32,612 bases of DNA, taken from assembly GCA_964552205.1 (NCBI GenBank), contig CAZKFT010000023.1, positions 1 through 32,612 on the forward strand. Reading direction: 5' to 3'. Positions 24,314-32,200 of the stretch are shown one piece after another (position 1 is the first letter of the stretch; every line of letters begins with the position of its first letter). Below the pieces are notes generated by a model, which was not told where the DNA came from, did not search any database, and worked only from the letters and a program-made list of their open reading frames with translations. Origin of the DNA: JAIVGZ01 sp964552205 (lineage in GTDB: Bacteria; Pseudomonadota; Gammaproteobacteria; Natronospirales; JAIVGZ01). Made by a program: the position numbers and the translations under genes.

Positions 24314-25054
24314 ATGAGACACGCTAATCTGACCATCCTGCTGTCGGTTCTCGGGCTCGCGCTCGCCGGCTGCCAGGACGCCACTGAGCCCGCCACCCAG
24401 GCGGCCGCACCAGCTGCTGAAACGCAGCCCGGTGAAAATGTAGGAGACGACAAGGCGGCGCCGGGTGAAACCGCACTGGCCGTAGAAACCATCCGGATGG
24501 CAGACGAACTTGCTGCTGTTGCCATTGACCGTGGCGATGCTGCAATGCTGATCCAGGCCGCACGCATCAAGGCCAGTGTCAGCACCCAGGATGCCGACGT
24601 CGCTGTCGAGCAGGGTGCCGGCGAAGAGGGTGACAAGGACGAGGCCGGCAACGACTACTCCGTGACAGGCCTGCTGGACCGGGCGGAGGTGCTCGCTCAC
24701 GGCAATGACGCGCTGTTGGCGATGGTCGCGGAAGCACGCACCGAGGCTGCACGCACGCGTGGTCGCGTTGGAGGACCAGGCCGTAGCGGCAACCGCGTGC
24801 TGGCCCATGCCACCAACACCTACAGCAGCATCAACTTTCGTGCCGGAGAGCCGGCGAGGATTTGGCTGACGGGTGATGGTGATACCGACCTTGACTTGTA
24901 CGTCTACGACCAGAATGGCAACCGAATCTGCGCGAGCCTAGGTGCTTGGGACCGTGAGTCCTGCTCCTGGACGCCGCGCTGGACCGGCCCGTTCACCATT
25001 CAGGTCCGCAATCTGGGTGGTGTCTGGAACGCCTACACGCTGACCACCAACTGA
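24314..25054 (+). CDS. Lipoprotein with C-terminal PPC-like domain (paralogue A)
   Basis: 246 residues. Signal peptide with lipobox LAGC (Cys20), an Ala/Pro/Glu-rich linker, a helical middle (VETIRMADELAAVAIDRGDAAMLIQAARIKA) and a C-terminal beta domain. The last reads GDGDTDLDLYVYDQNGNRIC, then ESCSWTPRWTGPFTIQVRN. This is the pattern of bacterial pre-peptidase C-terminal (PPC) domains, with two close cysteines likely to pair. Such domains often serve secretion or ligand binding beside secreted proteases. It is about 60% identical by eye to the gene at 26376, rising to near identity in the last 60 residues. GGAG nine bases before the ATG; a strong terminator follows. Confidence 0.85.
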   Translation: MRHANLTILLSVLGLALAGCQDATEPATQAAAPAAETQPGENVGDDKAAPGETALAVETIRMADELAAVAIDRGDAAMLIQAARIKASVSTQDADVAVEQGAGEEGDKDEAGNDYSVTGLLDRAEVLAHGNDALLAMVAEARTEAARTRGRVGGPGRSGNRVLAHATNTYSSINFRAGEPARIWLTGDGDTDLDLYVYDQNGNRICASLGAWDRESCSWTPRWTGPFTIQVRNLGGVWNAYTLTTN

Positions 25055-25072
25055 GTTTGGCGTTGGACCACG

Positions 25073-25102
25073 GCCCGCGGTGGAGACACCGCGGGCTTTT
25101 TT
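25073..25102 (+). terminator. Rho-independent terminator after PPC paralogue A
   Basis: Perfect 10-bp stem GCCCGCGGTG/CACCGCGGGC with a GAGA loop (25073-25096), then six T (25097-25102). Its T tract overlaps the stop codon of the convergent metalloprotease-like gene. Confidence 0.95.
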
Positions 25103-26303
25103 ATATCAACGCATCAAGCAAGGCCTGTCTCGCCAAGACAATCTGCTCGTAGATGTCCGGATGCTGTTCCTGCAGCAAGTGCCGCAGGAAATGCAGGCAG
25201 TGCACATTGTCCAGTACACGCTTGCCGTGTTGCTCAAGGAATGACCGCTCATCAAGCTCAGGTGCACTCTCCGCGAAGTATTCATACATGTCGCGCAAAA
25301 CCGTATGCTCATCGTCACTCACGGGGAGCGCGCCAATGCTGTCATAGGCCGCCAGCGAGAAGCGAATATCGTGCGCGCGCTCGAAATCCCCGATGCTGAA
25401 CCATGATCGACCTGCGTCAAGATCGAGGCGGCCCTCCTCCGTATAAGCGTTGAACGCCTCGTCCAATACGATGTGGCGGTTCCTCGACGGCATGTCCGGG
25501 TCAAGGACGTCATAGTTGATCGCCGCGAACAGGATGGCCATTTCGCGTTGCACTTGAGATGCGTTGCGCGCGCGCACCAACACCTGCTGGCGGTGGCCCG
25601 CATCCGCCGCGTAGAGCGCATGCAATAGTTCGTGTCGTATGGTCGGGAGGTCTGGCATGCCTACGAAGATGGCGATGGCATCGTCCTCCATCGTCGCGAG
25701 CGGTAGAAAGAGGGAAACAAAATCGGAGATATCCGCCACGGTTACCGGCCGACGCCCGCCGAGCGCCTCCTCAACCTCCAACGCTGGCGTAATCACCCCG
25801 CGGTCGAAGTCTATGGACACCAGTGTGGTGTTGCGTTCCGATCCCAGGTCAACCAGAAGTGAGCCGACACCTGCGAGCTTGCCGCCGGGCCCTACTGTGA
25901 CACCCGAAAGCATCTCATTGAGCATCTCGCGCACGATGCGATGCGAGACATTCATGCCATTGAATGCGGAGATGCGAAGCACACTATCCGCGTCGCGACG
26001 GAAACTGGCCTCCTCGGCATATGCCGTATAGAGCGCCAATTGGGTTGCGCGGTCGCCAACGATGAGGTGGCTCACATGGGCCTCAAAAAACGCTCTCCCA
26101 GCCTCCTCCGTGCGGAACTTGCTGCCATATGGCGGGGTTTCCGACATGTACGCATGGAAGTCGGACCCCGCAAGGTCCATGCTGATACGGTCGAGATCCT
26201 CCCAATCGAGCCTGCCTGCCTCTACATAGTCGGCCCAGGGCGAACTGGCAGACGCAGTGGAAAGAAAGAAGACCAAGTGACAAAGAAATAGGAGTTTGCG
26301 CAT
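25101..26303 (-). CDS. Secreted HExxH putative metalloprotease of unknown family
   Basis: 400 residues from the ATG at 26303. An ATG at 26324 adds seven; neither has a good ribosome site, and MRKLLFLCHL makes the better signal peptide, cleaved near ASAS. The middle has IRHELLHALY, an HExxH zinc site (His224, Glu225, His228). About 54 residues on, LDEAFNAYTEE (Glu282) is a good candidate for the third ligand as in gluzincins. The N-terminal 200 residues show no known motif. I do not recognise the family. It lies on the opposite strand between two PPC-domain paralogues, so a shared secretion or substrate context is possible. Confidence 0.75.
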   Translation of the reverse strand: MRKLLFLCHLVFFLSTASASSPWADYVEAGRLDWEDLDRISMDLAGSDFHAYMSETPPYGSKFRTEEAGRAFFEAHVSHLIVGDRATQLALYTAYAEEASFRRDADSVLRISAFNGMNVSHRIVREMLNEMLSGVTVGPGGKLAGVGSLLVDLGSERNTTLVSIDFDRGVITPALEVEEALGGRRPVTVADISDFVSLFLPLATMEDDAIAIFVGMPDLPTIRHELLHALYAADAGHRQQVLVRARNASQVQREMAILFAAINYDVLDPDMPSRNRHIVLDEAFNAYTEEGRLDLDAGRSWFSIGDFERAHDIRFSLAAYDSIGALPVSDDEHTVLRDMYEYFAESAPELDERSFLEQHGKRVLDNVHCLHFLRHLLQEQHPDIYEQIVLARQALLDALI

Positions 26304-26375
26304 AATCAACAAGACGGTGCTCATGGGATGGGCGTCAGGTTAACCCATACAAGCCATGTAACAGAGGAGTAAACA

Positions 26376-27086
26376 ATGCTTTTCAAGAATTTCAGACCCG
26401 CGTACCTGCTCGCTGCCCTGCCGTTGGCGTTGGCCTCCGGTACGGCACTCACCTTCGACGAAGGTGATAGCAACCAAGCTGACGACAAAGCCGAAGCGAC
26501 TGATACATCTCGGGCCGTCGACACAATCGAACTCGCAGACCGCGTCGCCGCCTATGCAATTGAGCGAGGTGACGCCGCCATGTTGGTGCAAGCTGCACGC
26601 TTGAAAGCCGGCATTCCGACGCAGGAAGGTGAGGCAACGGAAGAAGGCGCAGCGGAAGCTGGCGACGACAAGGATGGCGGCGTGGACTTTTCGGTCGCTG
26701 GATTGTTGGATCAAGCAGAGGTTCTAGGCTACGGCAACGACGCGGTGCTTGCCATGGTCGCGGATGCGCGCGCCGAGGCAACCCGCACCAGAGGCCGTGT
26801 CGGGGGTCCTTCACAACGTGTTCGTGTGGTTTCCGCCAATTCGCGCTTTTTCGTCCGCAACGTGAACTTCTACGGCGGGCAGCCTGCCCGCGTGTGGTTG
26901 GCAGGTGACGGTGACACCGACCTCGATCTCTACATCTGGGACGAGAACGGCAACCGCATCTGCGCCAGTCTAGGCGCTTGGGACCGCGAGTCATGTTCCT
27001 GGACACCACGCTGGACCGGGGCCTTCACCATAGAAGTCCGCAACCTCGGCGGTGTCTGGAACGAGTTTGCACTGACGACAAACTGA
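26376..27086 (+). CDS. Secreted PPC-like-domain protein (paralogue B)
   Basis: 236 residues, a close paralogue of the 24314 lipoprotein. The helical middle matches (VDTIELADRVAAYAIERGDAAMLVQAARLKA), as does the C-terminal PPC-like domain (GDGDTDLDLYIWDENGNRIC, WTGAFTIEVRNLGGVWN). The signal peptide ends ALASGTA where paralogue A has ALAGC. The lipid-anchor cysteine is therefore absent, and this copy should be released or periplasmic. An AGAGGAG ribosome site precedes the ATG. It is divergent from the metalloprotease-like gene. Confidence 0.85.
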   Translation: MLFKNFRPAYLLAALPLALASGTALTFDEGDSNQADDKAEATDTSRAVDTIELADRVAAYAIERGDAAMLVQAARLKAGIPTQEGEATEEGAAEAGDDKDGGVDFSVAGLLDQAEVLGYGNDAVLAMVADARAEATRTRGRVGGPSQRVRVVSANSRFFVRNVNFYGGQPARVWLAGDGDTDLDLYIWDENGNRICASLGAWDRESCSWTPRWTGAFTIEVRNLGGVWNEFALTTN

Positions 27087-27090
27087 TAAC

Positions 27091-27142
27091 CGGGGTCTGG
27101 TCTCAGAAGTGGGCCGAGTTGGCCTTCTTCCACCAGACCCCG
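27091..27142. repeat. Long inverted repeat at a convergent gene junction
   Basis: CGGGGTCTGGT (27091-27101) and ACCAGACCCCG (27132-27142) pair perfectly over 11 bp. Within the 30-base loop AGAAG and CTTCT pair again. The structure spans the end of the FMN-protein gene, just past the stop of PPC paralogue B, and may help end transcription in both directions. No T tract is present. Confidence 0.5.
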
Positions 27143-28674
27143 TAATCGTCACGCGCCTCGTCGAGTAGCTCTCCCGTTTCAAGGAATGGGTAGCACTCCG
27201 TTGCTGGCATAACCTCATGGGTCCCGAATCGCCGATACAGGTGTTCGGGACCCAGTTCACTTGGGTGGTCAAAGCCCGCCGCCGCCACGATGTTGTTGAG
27301 CGCCATGACAGTGTTGCGATGAAAGCTGGCAACACGCTGCGACTTGTCCTCGACAACCAGTGCGCGACTGCGCCTCGGGTTCTGCGTTGCCACGCCGGTG
27401 GGGCATTTGTCGGTATGGCAAGTCAGGGATTGGATGCAACCCAGCGCGAACATGAACCCGCGTGCCGCATTGCACCAGTCCGCACCAATGGCAATGTTGG
27501 CGGCTAGCGCGTAACCCGAGGTGATTTTCCCGGACGCGCCGAGTCTGATGTGATCCTTCAGCCCGGCCCCGACCAGCACATTGCGCGCGAATATCAGGCC
27601 TTCGCGTAGCGGTGTTCCAACACGGTTAGCTAGCTCCAGAGGAGCCGCTCCGGTGCCACCCTCAGACCCATCGATTACCACGAAGTCCGGCGTTATGCCC
27701 GTCTCCAACATCGCTTTGACGATGGCCATGAACTCGACAGGGTGACCAATACACATCTTGAATCCCACCGGCTTGCCACCGGACAGTTCGCGCAAGGTGC
27801 CAAGAAACGCTACGAGTTCCACGGGCGAAGAGAACGCGCTGTGGGATGAAGGAGAGACGCAATCCTTCCCGATGGGCACCCCTCGCGTCGCGGCAATTTC
27901 TGCGGTGACCTTGGCGCCTGGCAGAACACCACCATGACCTGGCTTTGCGCCCTGCGAAAGCTTGAGCTCTATCATCTTTACCTGCGGCGATGCGGCGCTC
28001 TCGGAGAACCTCTCCGGGGCAAACTTCCCTTCATGGTCCCGGCACCCAAAGTAACCACTGCCAATCTCCCAGATGAGGTCCCCGCCGGGCTCGCGGTGGT
28101 AGCGCGAGATGCCACCTTCTCCGGTGTCATGCGCGAACCCACCGATGCGTGCGCCGCGGTTGAGCGCCAGAATGGCGTTCGAGGAGAGCGCACCGAAACT
28201 CATGGCGGAAATGTTGAACACAGATGCGGAATACGGCTGTGTGCACTGCGGGCCACCGACAACGATGCGGCGGTCCTCGATGGACTTGGGGCGTGGCATG
28301 ACCGAGTGGTTAATCCACTCGTAGCCATCCTGGTAAACATCGAGCACCGTCCCGAACGGCAGCTGGTCGTTCACACCTTTTGCCCGTCGATACACCAGCG
28401 CGCGTTGCTCGCGTGAAAACGGACGACCATCGTCCTCACTTTCAAACAGGTACTGCCGAAGCGCGGGACGCAATTCTTCGAACAACCAGCGGAAGTAGGA
28501 AATGATGGGGTAGTTGCGCCGCAGGCTGTGGAACGGTTGGAAGAGATCCCAGGTACCCACGATTGCCAGCAGACCGAAAGGGACCAGAAGCCACCAGAAC
28601 AAGGGGTCGGTCCTGACCAGCCACGCGGACCACACGGTACTGACTACGACGGCCACATAGACCAGATAACGCAT
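27103..28674 (-). CDS. FMN-binding glutamate synthase family protein
   Basis: 523 residues. Two N-terminal membrane helices (MRYLVYVAVVVSTVWSAWLV, FWWLLVPFGLLAIVG) anchor a glutamate-synthase-type FMN barrel. Motifs include PGHGGVLPGAKVT, IDGSEGGTGAAPLEL and CIQSLTCHTDKCPTGVATQ, the last with the Cx5Cx4C spacing of the 3Fe-4S cluster. There is no glutaminase domain, so it is not a complete GltB. Its physiological reaction is unknown; related proteins are called GltB2-like. A strong GGAGGGG ribosome site fixes the ATG at 28674. It is divergent from nnrS and shares that intergenic region. Confidence 0.92.
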   Translation of the reverse strand: MRYLVYVAVVVSTVWSAWLVRTDPLFWWLLVPFGLLAIVGTWDLFQPFHSLRRNYPIISYFRWLFEELRPALRQYLFESEDDGRPFSREQRALVYRRAKGVNDQLPFGTVLDVYQDGYEWINHSVMPRPKSIEDRRIVVGGPQCTQPYSASVFNISAMSFGALSSNAILALNRGARIGGFAHDTGEGGISRYHREPGGDLIWEIGSGYFGCRDHEGKFAPERFSESAASPQVKMIELKLSQGAKPGHGGVLPGAKVTAEIAATRGVPIGKDCVSPSSHSAFSSPVELVAFLGTLRELSGGKPVGFKMCIGHPVEFMAIVKAMLETGITPDFVVIDGSEGGTGAAPLELANRVGTPLREGLIFARNVLVGAGLKDHIRLGASGKITSGYALAANIAIGADWCNAARGFMFALGCIQSLTCHTDKCPTGVATQNPRRSRALVVEDKSQRVASFHRNTVMALNNIVAAAGFDHPSELGPEHLYRRFGTHEVMPATECYPFLETGELLDEARDDYGVWWKKANSAHF

Positions 28675-28717
28675 AACTCCCCTCCAACGGGCCAATCCAG
28701 CAAGAGTCTACGCCGAA

Positions 28718-28731
28718 TTGACGAACGTCAG
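28718..28731. promoter_or_regulatory. FNR/DNR-type box upstream of nnrS
   Basis: TTGACGAACGTCAG matches TTGAC-N4-GTCAA in 9 of 10 positions. The centre at 28724.5 is 41.5 bases before the nnrS ATG. A TAGTTT at 28754-28759 is a weak -10, so a class II activated promoter would give a leaderless message. A CRP/FNR-family regulator is the likely binder. Confidence 0.5.
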
Positions 28732-28765
28732 TACCGCTGCCAGTGCGTGGTGGTAGTTTGCCGCG

Positions 28766-29872
28766 ATGACATTCACTATCCTCGATGACGGTTTTCGCCC
28801 CTTCTTCCTGGGCGCGGCTGCAGTTGCCGCCAGCCAGGTCCTCCTTTGGCTCGCGTTTCTGGCGGGCGCGATCAGCCTACCGGTGGATTGGTCCCCTGTT
28901 CTATGGCATGGGCACGAGCTGGTGTTCGGGTTTGCATCGGCATTGATTGCCGGGTTCCTGCTCACTGCTGTGCCCAACTGGACAGGCGTGCGTTTCGCCA
29001 CCCCTGCTCTTGTTGCGGGTCTCTTCCTGCTTTGGTTGGTCCCGCGGATCGCTGTGTTCGTCCCTGCGATACCGTTCATCTGGACGCAGGCATTGTCTGC
29101 CGCGTTTTTTCCGGCACTTGCGCTGGTCATCGGGATACCCATCATCCGCGGGCGGGATTCTCGCAATTACAAAGTCGTCCTCATCCTTGCGGCGTTGGCG
29201 ATGGTGGGCATCCTGCTCCACCTGCGACCCTCCATCAACACCCTGCGAATAGCGACGGACTTTCTGCTCATACTCATGCTGGTCATCGGCGCTCGTGTGG
29301 TTCCGTTCTTCACCGGGCGGCGGCTTCCCGATGCGGGTGTCGCCAATAGTCTGTTGCTGGGTTTCATGGTGCCGGCGACAGTGGTAGCGGCTCTGGCGCT
29401 CGCGTGGTGGCTGCCGCACTCCCCGCCGCTCGCCGTGCTAAACCTCGTGGCCGCCGGCTTGGTTCTACTGCAACTCGCCCAGTGGAAACCCTGGGCGACC
29501 TGGCGGGAGCCCATGTTGTGGATTCTGCACCTGGGCTTCGGCTGGATTGGCATCGCATTGATGTTGCGCGGCTTCGGCGCAACTGCGAGCGTGGCAACCC
29601 ATGCTGTCACCGTCGGCGCCCTTGGCTGCCTTGCCATCGGCATGATGGCCCGGGTGGCGCTTGGCCACAGTGGTCGTGAGATCCGTGCCGATGCGTTCAT
29701 GGTTGCTGCGTTTGCCATGGTTGCCTTGGCTGCTGTGCCGAGACTTGTATACGCCATGCTGCCATTCAACGAGGGTCGTATCGCCCTGATGGTTTCCGGG
29801 TTTCTGTGGGCTTTCGGATTCCTGATATATCTTGTCCGCTTCCTACCCGTCATGTTCGCGGCGAGGAAATGA
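28766..29872 (+). CDS. nnrS: NnrS family protein (nitric-oxide stress, heme-copper membrane protein)
   Basis: 368 residues and about 12 membrane segments. Family motifs are complete: FRPFFLGAA near the start, LWHGHELVFGFASALIAGFLLTAVPNWTG as a block, GARVVPFFTGRRLP, and HAVTVGALGCLAIGMMARVALGHSGR near the end. Its histidines would bind heme and copper. NnrS protects against nitrosative stress and in studied species is induced by NnrR or NsrR. No clear ribosome site precedes the ATG. A FNR-type box lies upstream, and the stop overlaps the decarboxylase start (ATGA). Confidence 0.95.
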   Translation: MTFTILDDGFRPFFLGAAAVAASQVLLWLAFLAGAISLPVDWSPVLWHGHELVFGFASALIAGFLLTAVPNWTGVRFATPALVAGLFLLWLVPRIAVFVPAIPFIWTQALSAAFFPALALVIGIPIIRGRDSRNYKVVLILAALAMVGILLHLRPSINTLRIATDFLLILMLVIGARVVPFFTGRRLPDAGVANSLLLGFMVPATVVAALALAWWLPHSPPLAVLNLVAAGLVLLQLAQWKPWATWREPMLWILHLGFGWIGIALMLRGFGATASVATHAVTVGALGCLAIGMMARVALGHSGREIRADAFMVAAFAMVALAAVPRLVYAMLPFNEGRIALMVSGFLWAFGFLIYLVRFLPVMFAARK

Positions 29873-31725
29873 ACCAGACGCCCGATTTCCACGCGCTGTT
29901 TTTGGGTGCGCATGGGGAGCAGGACGAGTTGTTCGAACGCCTGTTGGTGGACCACCTGCGCGAACACTTTCAGTGGCGTCGTGAGTTCCATCCTGACGAC
30001 AGACCGCTACCCGCAGGCAGAGCACTCGCAAACCTGGACCAACGCACACGTGCCGAGATACAGCGCCTGACCGGTGCCTTGCGCCGCTCCGTGCCTGTGT
30101 CGAATCCACGCTACCTCGGGCACATGACCTCGGACCTCCTGATGCCGGGCGTCCTGGCGCAGATGGTCACCACTCTCTACAACCCCAACAACGTCACCAG
30201 CGAAGTCGCTCCAGTGACCGTTGGCATGGAGCGCGCGGCAGCCTCGCAGCTCGCCACCATGATCGGATACGACACCTCAGCCAACGCACCGTACCGGGCC
30301 TGGGGGCACCTCACCAGCGGCGGCACCGTAGCCAACATCGAATCGCTGTGGATTGCACGCGCCACTCGCTGCTGGCCAATTGCCGTAGTTCGGGCCGCGC
30401 AGAGCACCAAGTGCCCCGGACTCGAGGAGCTTGCACCGGTAGACGAGTGGACCGCCCTCAACCTCCAGATCCACGAAATACACAAGCTCCACAGCGCGGT
30501 CGGTGCTTGGTTGAGTGAGCTGCCCGCTGGAAAGCGCGATGAAGCGCAACTGGTCATCGAAGCAGAGCGCATTGAACAGGTCGGCGCGACGGACTACCCC
30601 GCGATGTCTGTCATGGTGCCAGTGACCGCGCATTATTCGTGGGAGAAGGCGGTGAAACTCCTGGGAATCGGTACAAAGAACCTCATTCCGGTCGCTGTCA
30701 CTGAGCGTATGCGCATGGACGCCGCAGACCTGGAGCACAAGGTGCTGGCGGCGCACGCGACGAAGCAAGCGATACTCGCGGTGGTACCGGTACTCGGAAC
30801 AACCGAGTACGGCACCATCGATCCGGTACACGAAGTCATCGCTCTCCGTGACCGCAGGAAGGATGATGGGCAGAGTTTCTGGGTCCACTGCGACGCGGCT
30901 TGGGGTGGTTATCTGGCGACAATTTTCCGGGAGGAAGACGGCGGAACCAAGCCTCGAAATGAGGTGATGAGAGATTTCCGCTTCTTTCCTAGCGTTGAGG
31001 TCCACGCTGCCTTTTCAGCCCTCGGCGCGTGCGACTCCGTCACCGTCGATCCACACAAACAGGGGTATGTTCCGTATGGTGCAGGTGCGCTTCTCCTGCG
31101 TGACCACCGCTGTCGTCAATTCGTTGCCCAGCATGCGCCCTACGTGTTTGAGGGTAACGCTGATGACGAACCTGGTCGTTATGCGCTGGAGGGATCACGT
31201 CCCGGCTCGATGGCAGCGGCGGTATGTATCACGCACCGGGTGTTGCCGCTACATGCAGACGCCTTCGGGAAGCTACCGGGAGCATCTGTGCGCGCTTGTG
31301 AGTCGCTGTTCAACAAGTTGCGACGCTTGTCCTTGTCACTGGCCGACATTGCCTCTCTCACAGTCCCGTTCGAGCCTGACACGAATCTGATCTGCGTGGC
31401 GGTGAACCCCAAGGGCAACGACAGTCTCAGAGCGATGAATGCATTCATCAGGGAAATTTATGAACAGATCAGCGTTGAACCCGACGCGCCGCGCCAGGAC
31501 CGGGAGTTTTACGTATCACGCACGCGCGTGAACCTCGGGCACCTTGCAAACGATGCACGTGACCGCCTGCTGGGTACACTCGGCATCAAGGAGGTTGACG
31601 ATGAATTCCTGTTCCTCCTGCGACACACCCTGATGAACCCTTGGCTGTCCGGCAAGTCGGGGGAAATGCTCCTGAATCAATACTGCGCCCACCTTGATCG
31701 CCTGGTCAGAGCCCAAGCAAACTGA
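29869..31725 (+). CDS. Group II PLP-dependent decarboxylase (tyrosine-decarboxylase-like)
   Basis: 618 residues, long for bacterial group II decarboxylases (~470) but equal to bacterial tyrosine decarboxylases such as the enterococcal enzyme. It resembles that enzyme along its length: an N-terminal NALF/HALFLG-type start, a GHM.S..LMP segment, and TAHYSWEKAVKLLGIG. PLP Lys397 lies in DPHKQGYVPYGAGAL, and Asp342 in CDAAWGGY holds the pyridine nitrogen. It likely decarboxylates an aromatic or related amino acid. Its ATG overlaps the nnrS stop, so translation is coupled. The 3' end overlaps the SirB2-like gene by 20 bases. Confidence 0.88.
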   Translation: MNQTPDFHALFLGAHGEQDELFERLLVDHLREHFQWRREFHPDDRPLPAGRALANLDQRTRAEIQRLTGALRRSVPVSNPRYLGHMTSDLLMPGVLAQMVTTLYNPNNVTSEVAPVTVGMERAAASQLATMIGYDTSANAPYRAWGHLTSGGTVANIESLWIARATRCWPIAVVRAAQSTKCPGLEELAPVDEWTALNLQIHEIHKLHSAVGAWLSELPAGKRDEAQLVIEAERIEQVGATDYPAMSVMVPVTAHYSWEKAVKLLGIGTKNLIPVAVTERMRMDAADLEHKVLAAHATKQAILAVVPVLGTTEYGTIDPVHEVIALRDRRKDDGQSFWVHCDAAWGGYLATIFREEDGGTKPRNEVMRDFRFFPSVEVHAAFSALGACDSVTVDPHKQGYVPYGAGALLLRDHRCRQFVAQHAPYVFEGNADDEPGRYALEGSRPGSMAAAVCITHRVLPLHADAFGKLPGASVRACESLFNKLRRLSLSLADIASLTVPFEPDTNLICVAVNPKGNDSLRAMNAFIREIYEQISVEPDAPRQDREFYVSRTRVNLGHLANDARDRLLGTLGIKEVDDEFLFLLRHTLMNPWLSGKSGEMLLNQYCAHLDRLVRAQAN

Positions 31726-32104
31726 GAGGACCCATCGGTGACTTGCTCAGGGCAACACCCATCATCCAGGCGAACACACCAAGGGCAGCAAAAAACAAGG
31801 ACCAACGTAGCCGCCGATCCAGCCAAGGCTTCAAGGCAACCCACGCCAGGCCGATGTACACAACCAGCAACCCCAACTTGACGCCTAGCCAAGGATGCGC
31901 AAACGGCGTCCAACCCGCCATAAGGGCCAGCCAGATTCCACTGACGAGCAACAGCGTATCAACCAGATGAGGCCCTGCCCGCCACAGCCTCGCCGACGGC
32001 CGGAGGTCCGCTACGAGCACCGCCAACCCGCGAGCCGCGAACCACAGGACGCTCACAAGTGCCAAGGCGGCATGGACGGACTTCAGGACCGTGTAATCAA
32101 TCAT
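31706..32104 (-). CDS. SirB2 family membrane protein
   Basis: 132 residues with four membrane segments. The SirB2 pattern is clear: YTVLKSVHAALALVSVLWFAARG, GPHLVDTLLLVSGIWLA, PWLGVKLGLLVVYIGLAW and a final hydrophobic helix. The histidines in KSVHA and PHLVD are conserved in the family, whose function is not settled despite the name (invasion regulator in Salmonella). It is divergent from nsrR, with an FNR-type box between them, and its end overlaps the decarboxylase gene by 20 bases. Confidence 0.85.
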   Translation of the reverse strand: MIDYTVLKSVHAALALVSVLWFAARGLAVLVADLRPSARLWRAGPHLVDTLLLVSGIWLALMAGWTPFAHPWLGVKLGLLVVYIGLAWVALKPWLDRRLRWSLFFAALGVFAWMMGVALSKSPMGPLSLLGL

Positions 32105-32123
32105 CGGGCGACAGTCTAGCTAA

Positions 32124-32137
32124 CTGACCTGCGTCAA
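32124..32137. promoter_or_regulatory. FNR/DNR-type box upstream of nsrR
   Basis: CTGACCTGCGTCAA matches TTGAC-N4-GTCAA in 9 of 10 positions. The centre at 32130.5 is 41.5 bases from a predicted start near 32172 served by a TAACAT -10 at 32160-32165. This is class II activator spacing for nsrR. Confidence 0.5.
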
Positions 32138-32160
32138 GGAACCGCGCGGCCTTCCTGTTT

Positions 32161-32172
32161 AACATTCATGTT
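32161..32172. promoter_or_regulatory. Small dyad over the predicted nsrR transcription start, possible autorepression site
   Basis: AACAT-TC-ATGTT is a perfect 5-bp inverted repeat overlapping the candidate -10 and start. NsrR operators are AT-rich palindromes with ATG/CAT halves, so self-binding is plausible. Confidence 0.35.
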
Positions 32173-32200
32173 GTCTGAACCTTTGTATGGGGCCGAGCTT

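Noticed and set aside
17333..27086. Classic anti-phage defence island (cytoplasmic caspase effector type)
   Set aside because: The caspase, trypsin and HExxH proteins all carry signal peptides and the cyclase has an outside sensor. No nuclease, helicase, integrase or phage-like gene is nearby, so an envelope stress or signalling role fits better.
32168..32200. ATG at 32168 as the nsrR start
   Set aside because: It adds 11 residues not found in NsrR proteins and sits at the predicted promoter. GTG at 32201 gives the family N-terminus.
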